Assembly (NCBI GenBank): GCA_013397845.1
Contig: VZTG01004589.1
Location: 1 to 64,000, forward strand
Direction of reading: 5' to 3'
Origin: Melanocharis versteri
Lineage: Eukaryota; Chordata; Aves; Passeriformes; Melanocharitidae
Length of the DNA: 64,000 nt
Part shown: positions 1-11,977 of the stretch, one piece after another
Layout of the letters: every line of letters starts with the position of its first letter
Position numbering within the stretch: the first letter of the stretch is position 1
Notes under the pieces: generated by a model
The model's database searches: none
Told to the model about the DNA's origin: nothing
Seen by the model: only the letters and a program-made list of their open reading frames with translations
Translations under genes and position numbers: made by a program

Positions 1-115
1 TTCCCGGGCGCGGGAAGGCTTGGTGGGGAATGGTGGCTTGTGGGAAGGAGAAGGGTGAGGGGACGCTATCTTAGGAGAAGGGAATGGCGCACCACCACAG
101 ATAGAAAACAAAGAC
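1..115. other. GC-rich edge of the window
   Basis: The first ~115 bases are clearly richer in G and C, with several CpG sites and a short inverted motif of alternating C and G, than the AT-rich DNA that follows. It could be the end of a repeat or of a CpG-rich region lying outside the window. No coding frame or TSD can be assigned, so this is only a composition note. Confidence 0.3.
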
Positions 116-3100
116 ACGTGCAAATCTGGCAACTGCTAAAATGAAATGCACCATTTTTTCTTTGAAAATAAAGTTTAGCATACAGGTAAGGATTTGGTTC
201 TTCTACTGCTATTCCTGGAACAATAATCAGGACTTATTAAGCATACCTGTTTACTCCTGAAAATGTTAGGTTTTCCTTTTAATTAGAATTGAACAGCATG
301 AACAAAGAGACTGCTTCTAACATGCAGGATAAAAGTCAGTGAAGCTCTGGCATTTTTATTGCCTGAGGATTCTCCAGCCATTTATTTATTTTTTTGTGCT
401 TAAAATTAGTTTTCAGTAGCTCACAAGTGATATTGTCAGATCACTTCAGAGATCTGGGTTAGACAAATGGTTATGAGGAAAAGAAGCTTTCTCTTCTGAA
501 GGAGTTGTCCTCCACAACGAGGAGCACTTTTCTTAGCTGTAACACAGGTGTCTTAAAAGCTATTTGAAGGCTTTTTGCACTGAAAGGCCTATTTAAAAGA
601 GATGTGGCCATATAGAAACCCTTGTCTTTGACAAACTAATGCAATTTTGCAGGGAAAGATCTTGACAACATCAGCATCTCATCTCACATGAAGACACTTG
701 TCTATTTAATTATGTCAATCACAATAACACTACTTTAAAAAGGGTAAGGGGGATTTTGAAAATTAGATGCTTGCTTTGGAAGATTGACCAAATTTAGTCA
801 GTCGCATTTACTAACGTTCTACTGGGTCAAGAAAACATTTGTACAGATGCACTGGAAACTTCATAGCTACCTATTGTTTTATTTTTGTCAGCTGTAGGCT
901 TTTTCTTAATTACACCAGAACGGAGAGTAGAAATGAGTAGCAACATTGCAATACCTAATGTATTATAATATATGTAAACAGTTTACCTAGCATATTAACT
1001 ACATGCTAAAGATGCATATTTTGAAACTAATGTTATGCAAATGAACAAATGAATCTTTATATTTTCTGTTGAAAAACCTCTTGATCAGTAGAACCACTGA
1101 TATTAATGAACATTCTTTGCTATGCTGAGCATTGCTTATGCTATGGTTGTAGGCCATAGTTAATCTTACCTCAATAATTTCTCTGTTGCTCTGACTTAAA
1201 TGTAACACAGAAGAAGAAATGGTAGTAATTCTTAAGGATTAGGTCTTCTCAAGAGGCAAAATATCTGTGTATCACAACCCTTGGTCATGTCAATACGGAG
1301 TCAGTGACAGGAAGCAATTTAATGTGATTAAACTGATTCCTCTCAGGTCAAACCTGTGCACCTTGTGATTCATTGCATCTGAGGGGAGGAGGATTGAAGA
1401 AGAGCAGTAGCATAGTCTGAATGACAGGTGAGGAGGAAAATGCTGGCAATCCAGACCTATGTTGTCAGTCAGGTAAAGGAAAGTAAAGTTGTATCAGGAG
1501 GAGCAATTGTGTTTAGTTTTCACTACTGTAGCAATGCCTTGTTTCATCAACTACAAACATTAAGACTATGACAAGATAGAAGAGAACTTTTCTAAAATAT
1601 GGTTTTTTCCCCTTTTGGAGGCAGAACAACAAAATATTCAGCATTACCCTTATATTGGCATTTCTGCTTTATTCTGCTGCTATGGGTATGACTCGAATAT
1701 CTGAATCCAACTAATACTGAAGGGTTTACTGCTCTTTTAAAAAATGACATATCGACTTTTGTTCTGATGGCCAAAGTATGCAATTCTTCAGTTATTTTAG
1801 CAGATACAGGAATGTAAATAAATGAAGTCCATCTTTGTCTTGGTTTTCTAATCCAGTATAAAATCAGTAGGAAAGAAAGAAAGAAAAAAAGGCAGTATAC
1901 CATTATGACACAGCCATGGCTTTCTATCAGCCTTGTATTGCTCTGATACTTAATATTACATTCATTTTTGCTCCTAAGATTATTTATCAAAGAAAGTGAA
2001 ATAAAGCCTGGCAAACAGTATTAGACTCGCCTCAAGCAGTGCCAGAAGTAAACACAGTTGCTCATATTTACAGACCAGAATATGTAAGACTGTAAGAGTC
2101 TCATTGATAATTTCAAAACCCATCTGCTCTGCCTTAACTCACTGTATAATAAATGTATCTGAAATGTAACTTATGGATAAAGCTTCATTCTCTTTCTTTA
2201 TTATGTATTTTTTTAATGTATTCTATAGTCTCTTGGAAACAGAACCTTTAAGATTTATTGGAATATTCTGCTATATCTTATCAAAAAAATGCCTTAATAC
2301 CACATTTTAACTGAATTATAATTCACTTTAACCTAAGGAAAAGTTGGCTTGCCAAGAGTAAATTTAAACTATCACATGTATATTTATACATGTTCATCCA
2401 TATGTATAACTATAAATTCAGAATCTTCAGCTGCGCATTAATGTGCCTGTGTAGACTCTGACCTTAGGAGCAGACAGCAATATGCAGGTGATCTGAAACT
2501 TCAGTTTTCCTTTGCTAAGCAAGAAAACACTGTGCACAGCATAGCATGTTTGAAGAAAGAAACAGGTAATAGCACATTTACATATAGATTCACCACATCA
2601 GCATGCTTACCAGCATTATTACACCTTCTGCAAAAGCACATTATCTTTTATGTTATCTGAGAATGTGGCTTAGTACCAGGCTGAAGTCTGTGATGTGCCA
2701 ATATAGGGAGACAAAAATAGGAATCCCCCTCTAAAAAAGTAATTTCTAAAGTATATTTGACAAACTTAGTGCGCATGTTTAATCCATACCTGAATATCCT
2801 GCAAGGCAGAACAAACTCAGAACCTTTTGGCCCTTTAGAATCTCCAAGTCAGTCTGAAAAGTCTTACTTTTACAAGACTAGCATAAAATAACGTCAAACA
2901 TAGCATTAAACAAATGTAGCAAGATACAGGGAGGGCCAATGTGGCACTTTCGTTCCTCTTAAAGTAAATTAAAGCAAACTGCCAGATTTCTCAGCACATC
3001 TATGAAGCATCATTCTGAAGGTGGCATAGCAGAAGGATCATAGAGGCAGAAGTTAATCTGTTTGAAGAACAGGCAATTACAAATGCATTCATTTTAAAAG

Positions 3101-4398
3101 TACATTAAATAAAGCAAATAAATGATTGTGGCATGAACATTCATTAACTGCAGCTTTGCTTTGATATTTGTTATGAATATATTATAGATATGTACATATA
3201 ATAATCTGTAAAGATTTAATTACATATTTGATAAATAGAAAATTTGCACCACAATTATTTTTGTAACCTTAGGATAAACTGAGATAAATAATAATTTTCT
3301 GTGTTTGTGACAATCATGCGTTCCATAATTAAACACTTGTTTTCATCTTGAAATTAAGTAAAATAGCAAAAACAATTTGATACATAAAACAAACAAACCT
3401 AGCTATCTGGAAAATTTTCCACTAAGCAGATACCCAATAATGCAAAGAAGTACTGCAACAACAAACATCATGCAAAACTGCTTGTAAGAGAACTGGAAAT
3501 GGCACAAGTACTAAGTGGAATGCCACACTATGCTTAAAAGACTTACTGAATTATAAAGACTGCTGCTGAGGATAGCTCTAGTCTAAGGACCAAGCCAATA
3601 ATTTTTTTTTCTAGTTTTGCATTGTTATTTGTGCATTTGGAGCTTGCACTGCTACTCGTTCCCCTGGCTTTGAACTTCAGTGTGTTGCATATATGCATGC
3701 CACAGTTTATCTCAGACCAATCATCTTGTTTACTTGTGTTACAGAGGAAAAACTGATATTATAACTGGTATTATGTTCATAATGTACCTGATATATAAAG
3801 ATTCAATGTATCAAACTACAAATTCAGGGCTGTGAACTTCATAAGCTCTAGCCAACTACACCCTCAAGTCTGAAAGGGCTCCTAGAGATGATTAGAACAG
3901 AGTGGAATTTTGATTCTGCATTTCTGTCAGTACCACATATACACAAATAAAAAACTATTTCTTTCTGTAACTGGGATGTGCTTTGCACGTTGTACCAGGA
4001 CAATTTCCATAAGAATTTCCAATTTCACCCTCCAAAATTTAGGGTTAACATAACCTAGGACTAATTTCCAATTTCTTTCCACTGGAAAGAAATTATCTGA
4101 TCTTTACTCCCTACTCATTTGTGCACTGTGATACTTTCTCACCAAACTGATCAATTATTTATTTGTCACATTAAAAGTTTTCTCTAACGCGTGCACATTT
4201 AATCAACAATATCACAGAAATGGTTCTAAAGACAACCTTTACTGACGGCATTTTGATTTGTAGAATGGTAGCCACACTAGATTGTCATCTTGATGCTGGT
4301 CAAATAAAGACAAAATCCATTTCTGATCTCTTCAGTTGGCCACAGCCTTCAAGTGCCCTGGAATTTTTAGGAGAGTATAACTTTTTTTTAATTAATCT
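116..4398. other. AT-rich non-coding DNA
   Basis: Over 4 kb of AT-rich sequence with scattered stop codons in all frames. The few short open frames (about 999-1208 and 1592-2014 on the minus strand) have low-complexity, hydrophobic or lysine-rich translations with no recognisable family. I see no repeat boundary, promoter-like island or splice pattern. Confidence 0.55.
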
Positions 4399-4635
4399 TA
4401 AGTTTTTAATTGCTACATTGAAGAGAATCTGCATGTAAGGAAAGTGAAATATCAATCTGTGCAAATCTCACCTGAAGAGATGAACATTCTACTTCATGTA
4501 AAAATCCCGGGGGAAGATTTCGAACAGGATAAGGCTATTCGGTTGCAGGTAGTAAATGAACAGTTCAGAAAGACTGAAAAACTGAGCATGATGATGGCAC
4601 AGTTCCTTTGTGAATTAACTGTTCCTCAAGCATAA
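4399..4635 (+). other. Small unrecognised open frame
   Basis: A continuous frame runs from about 4399 (just after an in-frame TAA) to the TAA at 4633-4635, about 78 codons. The stretch from about 4444 has a balanced composition: acidic and basic residues alternate, with few low-complexity runs (for example SPEEMNILL and NEQFRKTEK), unlike the other short frames in this AT-rich area. It contains no ATG before residue ~26, so it is not a convincing stand-alone gene. I do not recognise a family. It may be an old exon or processed-pseudogene fragment, or chance. Confidence 0.25.
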
Positions 4636-4959
4636 ACTCAGATGAATTCAGCTTACCTGGTTCAAGTTACAGAATCATTTATGATGGAAAATACCATTTT
4701 TCCATAGGTTTACAGTTGCATTTAAGAAACAATGCAAAATAAGAAGACCCCAGATCCCATTACTATTGAATTGAACTGTCATGTGAAGCACAGGAAACTT
4801 AGATGGTAGGAATATAATTGTCCAGTGATTTCTTTGTTCAGATTCCCTTTCCCAAAGCACACAGCTCAAGCTGTATGTTGCCAGTATGGGAAATAAAATA
4901 ATTAATTGAATTCTGCCTGAGATTCTGCTCATGGAAACCTAGCGTGGAGAAGCTTCTTT

Positions 4960-5215
4960 AAGAGATGACCTTGACACACTCCAGGACACCAACGTCTTTG
5001 CTGTAGCGAGGCACCCAATAGTGAACACAAGATTGCAGGTGTGACCTCACCAGTGTCCAATACAGAGGAAGAACCATTTCCCTGGTCCTGCTGGCCACAT
5101 TATTGCTGATACAGGCCAGGATTCCACTGCTCTTCTTGGCCACCTCAGCACACACTGACTTATGTTCAGCGGCTTTGCTGCCAGGCAGCTTTCCAGCCAC
5201 TCTACCCCAAGACAT
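4960..5215 (-). mobile_element. CR1 ORF2 fragment (3' part)
   Basis: The minus-strand translation reads as the region downstream of the reverse transcriptase in a bird CR1 ORF2: a lysine/glutamate-rich segment, then VASRTREMVLPLY and SHLQSCVHYWVP, a conserved block of this LINE family. It is a 5'- and 3'-truncated piece of about 255 bp. CR1 is the dominant non-LTR retrotransposon of birds, and most copies are short, dead fragments like this. Confidence 0.8.
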
Positions 5216-6200
5216 GAAACTAGCATTCTTTTTCCAATAAGAAATTTACAATACTATTTTGGAATAAATTTTTCCAACTGTGACTGTATTCCAAGTATGC
5301 ATTTCTTGAAAAAAAATGTATTAGGCAAAAATGTCCAAGTTTGTTTCAACATTTGGAATAGTCAGAACATAGCCTCCCTGCTCTGAGAATGAATAATGTG
5401 AGTTACATCCCTTTCATCACCTGTGCTCTTCACTGACTTCAGAGACAAAAGTAAGAGGGCTTGGGGAAGAATTTCGGAACTCTTTATTTCCATGTATTGG
5501 TGTTGGATTAACATTAAAGTTTATACTAACAAGAAAAAGTCTGGGTCAGCAATCCAAAAAATAACAACAATTCAGAGGAACTTGATTCTAAATATATGTG
5601 CACAGCGTGCAATTTTAAAATTAAGCAGGCTGACAACCACTTATTGCTTCTTCTCCCTTAGACTGAAGAACTAATTAGATTAATCAGATTACTGTACCTC
5701 AGGAGGTTCCCATAGTCTGTGATTGTGTTACTCTCAACATTTTCCTTGATAAGCTAAAGACAGCGAGCTCCTTTCAAGTCTGTCATTATGGGTATGACAA
5801 AAGGGGAAAAGGAAAAGTTGCTCATCATGAGTGTAGGTTAGAGAGTAGGAATTAGGGTTTGGAGGGAACACACACAGGAAATGTACAAATCTACACTGAT
5901 GTCCATATAGACAATTACTTAAAATATGTGAAAGGAATACCACAAACAAATAGTGTAGAAAGACTACCAGAATTTCCACTCTTGAATAACACCTTTGACT
6001 TTTCTTTTATCTTGAGATTTTTAATATTATTTGGGGAAAAGAAGTGAAGTGCAGACACTGTAACAGGACTCAGTACACTGTCATATGCATGTAAAACCCA
6101 TATAGATATACAGCTATATATAGATACATATAGATATACATATATATAACACAGAGGTGATAAAAATTCTGCTTAAATTAGAATACTTCCCCATGGAAAA
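5216..6200. other. Non-coding, AT-rich, TA-rich patch near 6.1 kb
   Basis: No supportable gene. Short frames at 5162-5386, 5423-5674 and 5734-6047 have no family features. Around 6095-6150 there is a TA/GATA-rich low-complexity patch of alternating TATAGATA-type words. Confidence 0.5.
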
Positions 6201-6204
6201 AGTT

Positions 6205-6255
6205 TCATTCATTCATTCGTTCATTCGTTCATTCATTCATTCATTGATTCATTCC
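6205..6255. repeat. (ATTC)n microsatellite
   Basis: About 12 tandem tetranucleotide units of ATTC with a few substitutions (two GTTC and one GATTC interruption). It is a simple repeat with no coding role. Confidence 0.9.
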
Positions 6256-6355
6256 CTCCCAGTCAAAGTTTTGGCCACAACGATACACATATTTACTCTA
6301 TAGTTTACTTTAATAACTGTATCTCCTTTTTTTTTGTCAGAATCACAACAGCAGC

Positions 6356-6972
6356 ACTGGGGAGAAAGTCTTGGGAGCCTCTGTTATTGAGAGGCTGGAC
6401 AACAGGAAAAAGTGTGTGCTTGAAGCCATGAATGATGACCACATCCTGGGCTGCATGGGAAGCAGGTCAAAGGAGGGGATTCTGCCCCTCCACTCTGCTC
6501 TCATGAGATCTCACCTGAGGTACTGCATCCAGCTCTGGGGTCTTCAGCGTAAGAAGGACTTGGACCTGCTTGAATGGGTCACAAACATACCCAAGGCCTG
6601 GAGCACTTCTGATATGAAGACAGGCTGAGATAGCCATAATTGTTCAGCCTGGAGAAAAGAAGGTTCCAGGGAGATCTTACAGGAGCCTTCCAGTACCTAA
6701 TGGGGTCTACAAAAGAGCTCGAGAGTGAGATTCTACAAAAGCATATAGTGACAGGACAAGGGCTAATGGCTTTAATCTGAAAGAGAGTAGGTTTACATTA
6801 AGTATCAGGAAGAAACACTTTACTGTGAGTGTGGTTGAGACACTGGAATAGGATACCCAGAGAGGTTGTCGACATCCCATCCCTGGCAGTGTTCAAGGAA
6901 ATGTTTGATTTGGCTTTGAGGTATGTGGTTTTTAAGGTCCCTTCCAATCCAATTCCATCCTGTGATCCTTCA
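6356..6972 (+). mobile_element. CR1 3'-terminal fragment
   Basis: The plus-strand frame contains GILPLHSALMRSHLRYCIQLWG followed, after frameshifts, by the usual CR1 ORF2 tail: a basic segment, the DRTR-like region near 6750, a VRVV-like block near 6825 and the W-R-P/R region near 6850. It ends in the CR1 3' UTR signature (AAGGTCCCTTCCAATCCAAT at 6937-6956). Stops and frameshifts show it is dead. The element is 5'-truncated at about 6356, next to a T-rich run. Confidence 0.85.
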
Positions 6973-7374
6973 TATTGCTACCATGTGCAACATTTTTCCG
7001 CTTGACTAATTCACTTTATATCTATTATATTGTAACTCAGTTTATAAGTGACTCTGTTTACATTAGCAATCACCACTATATATAATTTAATGAATTAATA
7101 TTTATTATGTAAAAAATTTCCAGTAGAAATTTTATTAATGCTGTTTTATTAGTGGTGGACCAAGAAGTAATCCTACCAAGTCCTTCAAGATACACTGCTA
7201 ACCAGACTTTATTCCACATAACACATCACCAAAAGGATTTTGTATTGTTCAACTCACTGAATGAAAATGGAATTATTCAAAGTCAGAGATCGAATGCATC
7301 CTCCAGATTTGTAGTTGTATTCAAAGGAGATATTAAATTCATAAGTGCATGTTAATTGACATTAATTATATTAA
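6973..7374. other. Non-coding AT-rich spacer
   Basis: No feature seen. The 67-codon frame at 7152-7355 has no recognisable motif. Confidence 0.45.
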
Positions 7375-7530
7375 CTCCTCTTAATTCTTTCTTAATCAAA
7401 TCCTGTACCAGCTGCTCCATTATTTTCCTCTGGATCGATAGCAGGCTGACAGGACTATAATTACCCATATATATTCCCAGTTTAATTTACGTTTTCTAAA
7501 TATTGACATAGCATTAGCTTTCTACTAGTA
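7375..7530 (-). mobile_element. LINE (CR1-like) reverse transcriptase fragment
   Basis: Read on the minus strand, the segment encodes GNYSPVSLLSIQRKIMEQLV and then VQDLIKKEL. This is the N-terminal reverse-transcriptase block of CR1/L2-type LINEs, which has a conserved NYRPVSL-like core followed by a K-x-x-E-x-hydrophobic stretch. It is isolated and highly diverged at its flanks, which suggests an old insertion. Confidence 0.7.
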
Positions 7531-8082
7531 CTAAGAATTTTCAGTCTTCCAAAACTTACATAAAACTGGTATAAATAAGTGTGCCAATTTAAAAACACTA
7601 CATGCTAATAAATGTCACTTAACGTGCTTGAGAGTTAGCGGCAGAATTAGGGTGTTGTCATTACCACATATATACTACATCCAGCTATTCCTGAAATACA
7701 GACATACTAGCTGAACACTAGTATTGTTGCTGTCAATGCTAGGATGTTCTTCTATGACAGTTCAGTGTCGTGCAGATGATTCTTTAGTGCACATCAACAT
7801 GTCAATGAAGACCAAAGACTATTGCACCTAAATGTGCAAGTTCATATGGCAAGAAGTGTGTAAATTTGCAATATTGAGTCCATAAGCCATGCAATACTAT
7901 TAAATTTTCACTTTGTTTTACCTGGGTGCTAGCAGTAAAAAATAGTGAATAACACAAGAACAAATTTTGGTAGTACGGACTGAGATGTGAAGAGAAATTA
8001 AACCATCTTTTGAACCTGGAAAGAAAGTATTTGCCTGTCTTTGCCCTTCACTACTGAAGGCAAGGCTTATTAGCTTGCTAAT
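7531..8082. other. Non-coding spacer
   Basis: AT-rich DNA with no gene, repeat edge or regulatory motif that I can support. Confidence 0.45.
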
Positions 8083-8150
8083 TGTAGAACCATAGACTTT
8101 CCTGAGCTGGAAGGGACCCATAAGGATCACTGAGCTCAAAACCTGCAGAT
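8083..8150 (-). mobile_element. CR1 3'-end fragment
   Basis: About 65 bp that reads, on the minus strand, as the extreme 3' UTR of CR1. The plus strand shows the AGAACCATAGA ... GGAAGGGACC ... ATCACTGAG pattern, which is the diverged reverse complement of the CR1 tail. Very short and old. Confidence 0.6.
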
Positions 8151-8233
8151 CTATAGTTTCTGTATTCAGGCTGACATGTGACTAGGCATACTGATCACGG
8201 TGGAATTTATTCCTCTTAACATTGTGAGCAGTT

Positions 8234-8256
8234 GGTGTGTGTGCGTGTGTGTGTGT
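8234..8256. repeat. (TG)n microsatellite
   Basis: About 11 TG dinucleotide repeats with one CG interruption. Confidence 0.85.
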
Positions 8257-8259
8257 ACT

Positions 8260-10206
8260 CGTTAGTTATTTGTTTTACTCATGGATTTCTACCGTTCACA
8301 TTTTATCATCACTATCAATTTTCCCTTTCCTTCCCATCACTTGCTATATTGTAGGTATTCACTTCTGCTTTTTGGTGAATGCTTTCATTTCAGCTTAAAG
8401 ACTTTTAAAAAATATTATCTAATTACTTTTTCACTCATGGAATCTAGTAAAATTTTTATTCATTATTTGAGGTATTCATTGTCCTACCTGCTTCTGTGCA
8501 AAGTTGTTTCTAAGTCTGGCCATGCTTTTAAAGTATCTGTTATGTTTATTAGTAGCTGGGATTTCAAATGTAGCACATCTAATCAGACGGGTTTTATTCC
8601 TGTGATCATACCATCTTTTACTGTCACAATATCTAATGCCACATTCCCATATGTCAGAAAAAATGGTCTATTAGACAATTGAAGATAACTTTTAGAAATA
8701 GCAGTATCATTTTATAGTCACCTTATCTGGTACTTGTCATGTATTATAAAATGAAGGCATAGTTATCCAACCTTGTTTACGTTGGACTTTTCAATGCCTC
8801 AGAATTAATTAGTGCAACATTTCAGATAGAAAATCCATCCTTCTCTTTTGTTCATTCAATCTATACTGATTTTAACATCGCAGTAATGTGAATCTCACAA
8901 GTTTCAGTACTACCAATTAAGGCAAATTAATGCTCACAAACATGCAGTTCTAATTCTTCCTGTTTATCACCTGCGCTCTTGGTGCAGGCATATGGACAGT
9001 TACAATTTTATTTTCTTCAAGCATCTTGTTGGCCTGATTAATTTTATTCTTGACTCCTTGATCTTATGCTAAGTTAACTCTGCTTTATTCACCTTTTTCT
9101 GTTAGCTTTATATCTCCAGGAGTAATTAATTTAACTTTTCTTCTAGCTGGTTATCATACTACTCAAATATATGTCTGTGAAGATTTTCTCATGAGCAAAA
9201 AGGTATCAGCCCACCACAAGATGAAGAGTTCCTATTTGATGAGACAGCAGGAGACTAACATACTAAAAATGTAAATTGAAAACTATGATTGTGAGGAATT
9301 ATGAAGTGAGGAAAGCTGCTCGAACATTAAAGGAAAGCACTAAATTTTTGATTTCTATGTATAACTAATTATATGTGCAAATATTTTCATAATGTCTGGA
9401 GACCATAGGTATTGCTATTGTAGTGAAGAAACAGAAGAGGTGTTGTTATGTAGAATGTACTATTAATTCTAAACCAATAGAGAATTCTGAAGTTGCATTT
9501 CCAATGCAATCAATTCCATTAGCCTTAATCTTCTACAGGACACAGATTCACTTCAAGCTGCAATGTACAGTGCTGTGAATTAGATGGTTCAGATCTTAAC
9601 TGCAAGATGCTACTATTCCAATTCAAAACAACTAATAAAAATACATCTGTTTCCTCTGAAAAAACCTACTTTTTGATGTCCAGTTTTGGTAATGTGAAAT
9701 GTTTTAGACAGACATGTAAGGAATGCATTTATTTTTGCTGATTGATACATATTTATATTCACAATTATGTATCCAATTTAAATATTAATAAATGCAAATT
9801 TTAGTGCTGATCTGTTACAATCTTTTGCCATAACTGCTGTTAAATATTTTTTTCTTTATACATTTCTGTAGGCATAGTTGAACTCTATGAATTTGAAAAA
9901 AAATTCATGAAATACTTAGACTAAATATGCATGGAACGTGTTTTAAAATGTTCACTCAACTCAAACTATAACATTTAAAAAACCTACAAATAAATTCTTT
10001 TACTGCCTTGTTTGTTGTTGTCTTTTAATCTACCCAGCACCAACTAATATTTTTGTTCACTAGTAAGAATAAAACCCCAGGTTTCTTATACTTCCTTTCA
10101 GGTTTTTTCTGCTTTTTTTCCCGAAGATGAGAACATTCCAGCAAAGCTGAGGTACTGACTTGAGCTACCACTACAGGGCAGAGTTGCATCTCTGCTTGTA
10201 CTCCCC
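8260..10206. other. AT-rich non-coding DNA
   Basis: The longest frame is 8281-8682 (133 codons). Its translation is rich in S, F, Y, I and L, as expected of T-rich random sequence, with no domain. Nothing else is supportable. Confidence 0.5.
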
Positions 10207-10220
10207 TTTTTTTTTTTTTT
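10207..10220 (-). repeat. A14 tract on the minus strand (possible retroposed tail)
   Basis: A run of 14 T on the plus strand. On the minus strand it follows an open frame (about 10361 down to 10221) whose translation has mixed composition. The arrangement (sequence, then poly-A) would fit a small retroposed fragment, but no TSD was found and no parent gene is recognised. Confidence 0.3.
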
Positions 10221-10860
10221 GCACTTTTGGAAACATCTTACAACATACAAATTGTCCAGGTTTGGCAGCATTCCAGTAACATCCATGTTCTCACAAAAGC
10301 TTTTCATGTTAGCAGACAGGATTGATTTTCCAGCTATGACCAGAGGCCAATTAACATTCATGGCTGTATATTGCTTTCTGATGAAACCCTGTGCCAGAAC
10401 ATCCCTGACTGCAGCGGCAGAACTTCATTCTGTCAAGTCTACCACTTCTATTGTTTTCCTTTCAAAACAACACAACTTTGAGCAGAAAACACAGGTTTGT
10501 GATGAATTAACATATTCATGGAGCTTTGTAGCAGGTGAAAAACTACTTGTAAAAAACTGACCTTAGTGGCTACTGTAAATCAGTCTAATTACTGCATTCT
10601 TAGAATGACTATAATTAATGCAATCTCCAAAGCACAAAGATATTAATATTTCAGCTTGCAGAAAGTCTTTAAATTTGCTGCACAACCTGGCGATTTTAAT
10701 GTGCAGGCTGTGCCATAATTTACCGCTAATCTTTCAATACTGTATCTTTAAAGCACTGATTCTTAATAAATTGCAGCTGCAAAACTCTAGATTTGAACTT
10801 AGCTTTTGTCAAAACTGGCAATTTTAAACCAGAACTAATCTAATAAAAAAAAAAATTAAA

Positions 10861-10898
10861 ACAAAACAAACAAACAAACAAACAAACAAACAAACAAA
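10861..10898. repeat. (AAAC)n microsatellite
   Basis: About nine tandem AAAC units. They encode only a low-complexity CLFV repeat on the minus strand. Confidence 0.92.
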
Positions 10899-11450
10899 AG
10901 TAGATACCATCTCTAATGGTAGCAATTATAAATGAGATCAAGATATTATTAACCAGGTCTAGGTATTTAACAAAGCTGACTTTTTTTATCCATTGCTTCA
11001 TACAGACCTTCAAAATCTTCACTGTTTCAATGGAATTTACAGAAACAGAGAACATAATGTTAATATTTCCTACTTGAATATTGTCAAAATTTTTAAGAGG
11101 GAAAATCCAATAAAATATCTCTGCTATAAATTTACATAGCCTTTCTTACATCCTTGCAAGGCATGAGGCACAGGCCACTCTGTCAAAGACTGTGCCCGAA
11201 CCTTGAATTACGTGATACAGTCAAGACATAGCTGAATAAGCTACAGAAGAGATTAACATGAATTTGTGTTGAAAGGGATTTATGCTCCAAGTGAATCTTC
11301 TTCCTTGAGTTACACCTAGTCTGCTTAGAGATTTTGAAGAATTCAATGAAGAATTTTAATAAAAGTCTTTCCTATAAGTATATTGTTTAAGATTTTAAGG
11401 CACAGATAGAATGACACTTGGCGAGGGACATTAAAAATAATGGGGCATTC
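10899..11450. other. Non-coding AT-rich spacer before the GC-rich block
   Basis: No gene seen. Composition changes near 11.45 kb, where GC content rises as the FBF1-like segment starts. Confidence 0.45.
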
Positions 11451-11479
11451 TGTAAGTATTCAGAAAGGAAAGGCTGAGG

Positions 11480-11977
11480 AAAATGTGCCTCCCTGAAAAA
11501 CGAAGGGAAGGGAGAAGTAGTGGCAACAGAAGTGGCAGCAGGAGGAGAGGCTGCGGCAGGACAAGAAGCAGCTGGCAGCTCAATTCTGGTCACAGAGCCA
11601 GGACACGGCCTTGGCACAGCAGCATCCCAAGTCTCAGAACAGGACAAGCAGCTCAAGCATATGTTTCATCAAAGTGGGATTAATTCCAATGGGACCTACA
11701 GGTACTGCCTCTGGAACATCAGACAAGCACAATCATACTGTAAATGCTCCCCGCTGCTAATGGGTTCTTTGGAGAAAGTCAGTCCAGCCAAGCTGGCGAA
11801 GCCAGCCAGTCTTTGAAGGAGCAGGAGTCAATGCAGCAGAAGTGCTTAGAAGAACGAGGGAAGCTGGCAGCTGAGTGGGCTGAATTCCATAACCGAGAGC
11901 GGCTGATGGAACAGTGTCTGCAGAACAAGATGGAGCAATCCCTGAAATTGGACTTCACCATGATGAGACTGGCCAAG
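11480..11977 (+). pseudogene. FBF1: FBF1-like pseudogene, unit 1 (C-terminal exons only)
   Basis: FBF1 is a coiled-coil protein of centriolar distal appendages/transition fibres, needed for cilium assembly. This unit holds two exon-like segments, 11520-11658 and 11788-11977. The second encodes KCLEERGKLAAEWAEF followed by a basic/acidic coiled coil and MMRLAK, then a GT donor (GGCCAAG/GTACCA at 11977/11978). Both the EERxxLAAEWAEF signature and the exon end match the C-terminal coiled coil of FBF1 as I remember it. The first segment is similar to 20826-20976, but its splice donor has decayed: AT at 11659-11660 where the other copy has GT. No N-terminal or central exons are present upstream, so the unit is 5'-truncated. 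Confidence is high for the family and high for loss of function. Confidence 0.72.
11788..11977 (+). pseudogene. FBF1: FBF1-like exon, C-terminal coiled coil (unit 1)
   Basis: Open frame from an AG at 11786-11787 to a GT donor at 11978. It encodes about 63 residues of charged heptad-like sequence centred on LAAEWAEFHNRERL. There is no equivalent exon in unit 2, where a minus-strand LTR interrupts the matching place (after 21100). Confidence 0.7.

Noticed and set aside
8281..8682. 133-codon open frame
   Set aside because: T-rich composition gives S/F/Y/L-rich sequence by chance; no domain, splice or promoter context.
10219..10560. Possible processed pseudogene next to a 14-base poly-T
   Set aside because: The minus-strand frame has an in-frame stop, no parent gene is recognised and no target-site duplication was found. 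Only the A tract is listed.
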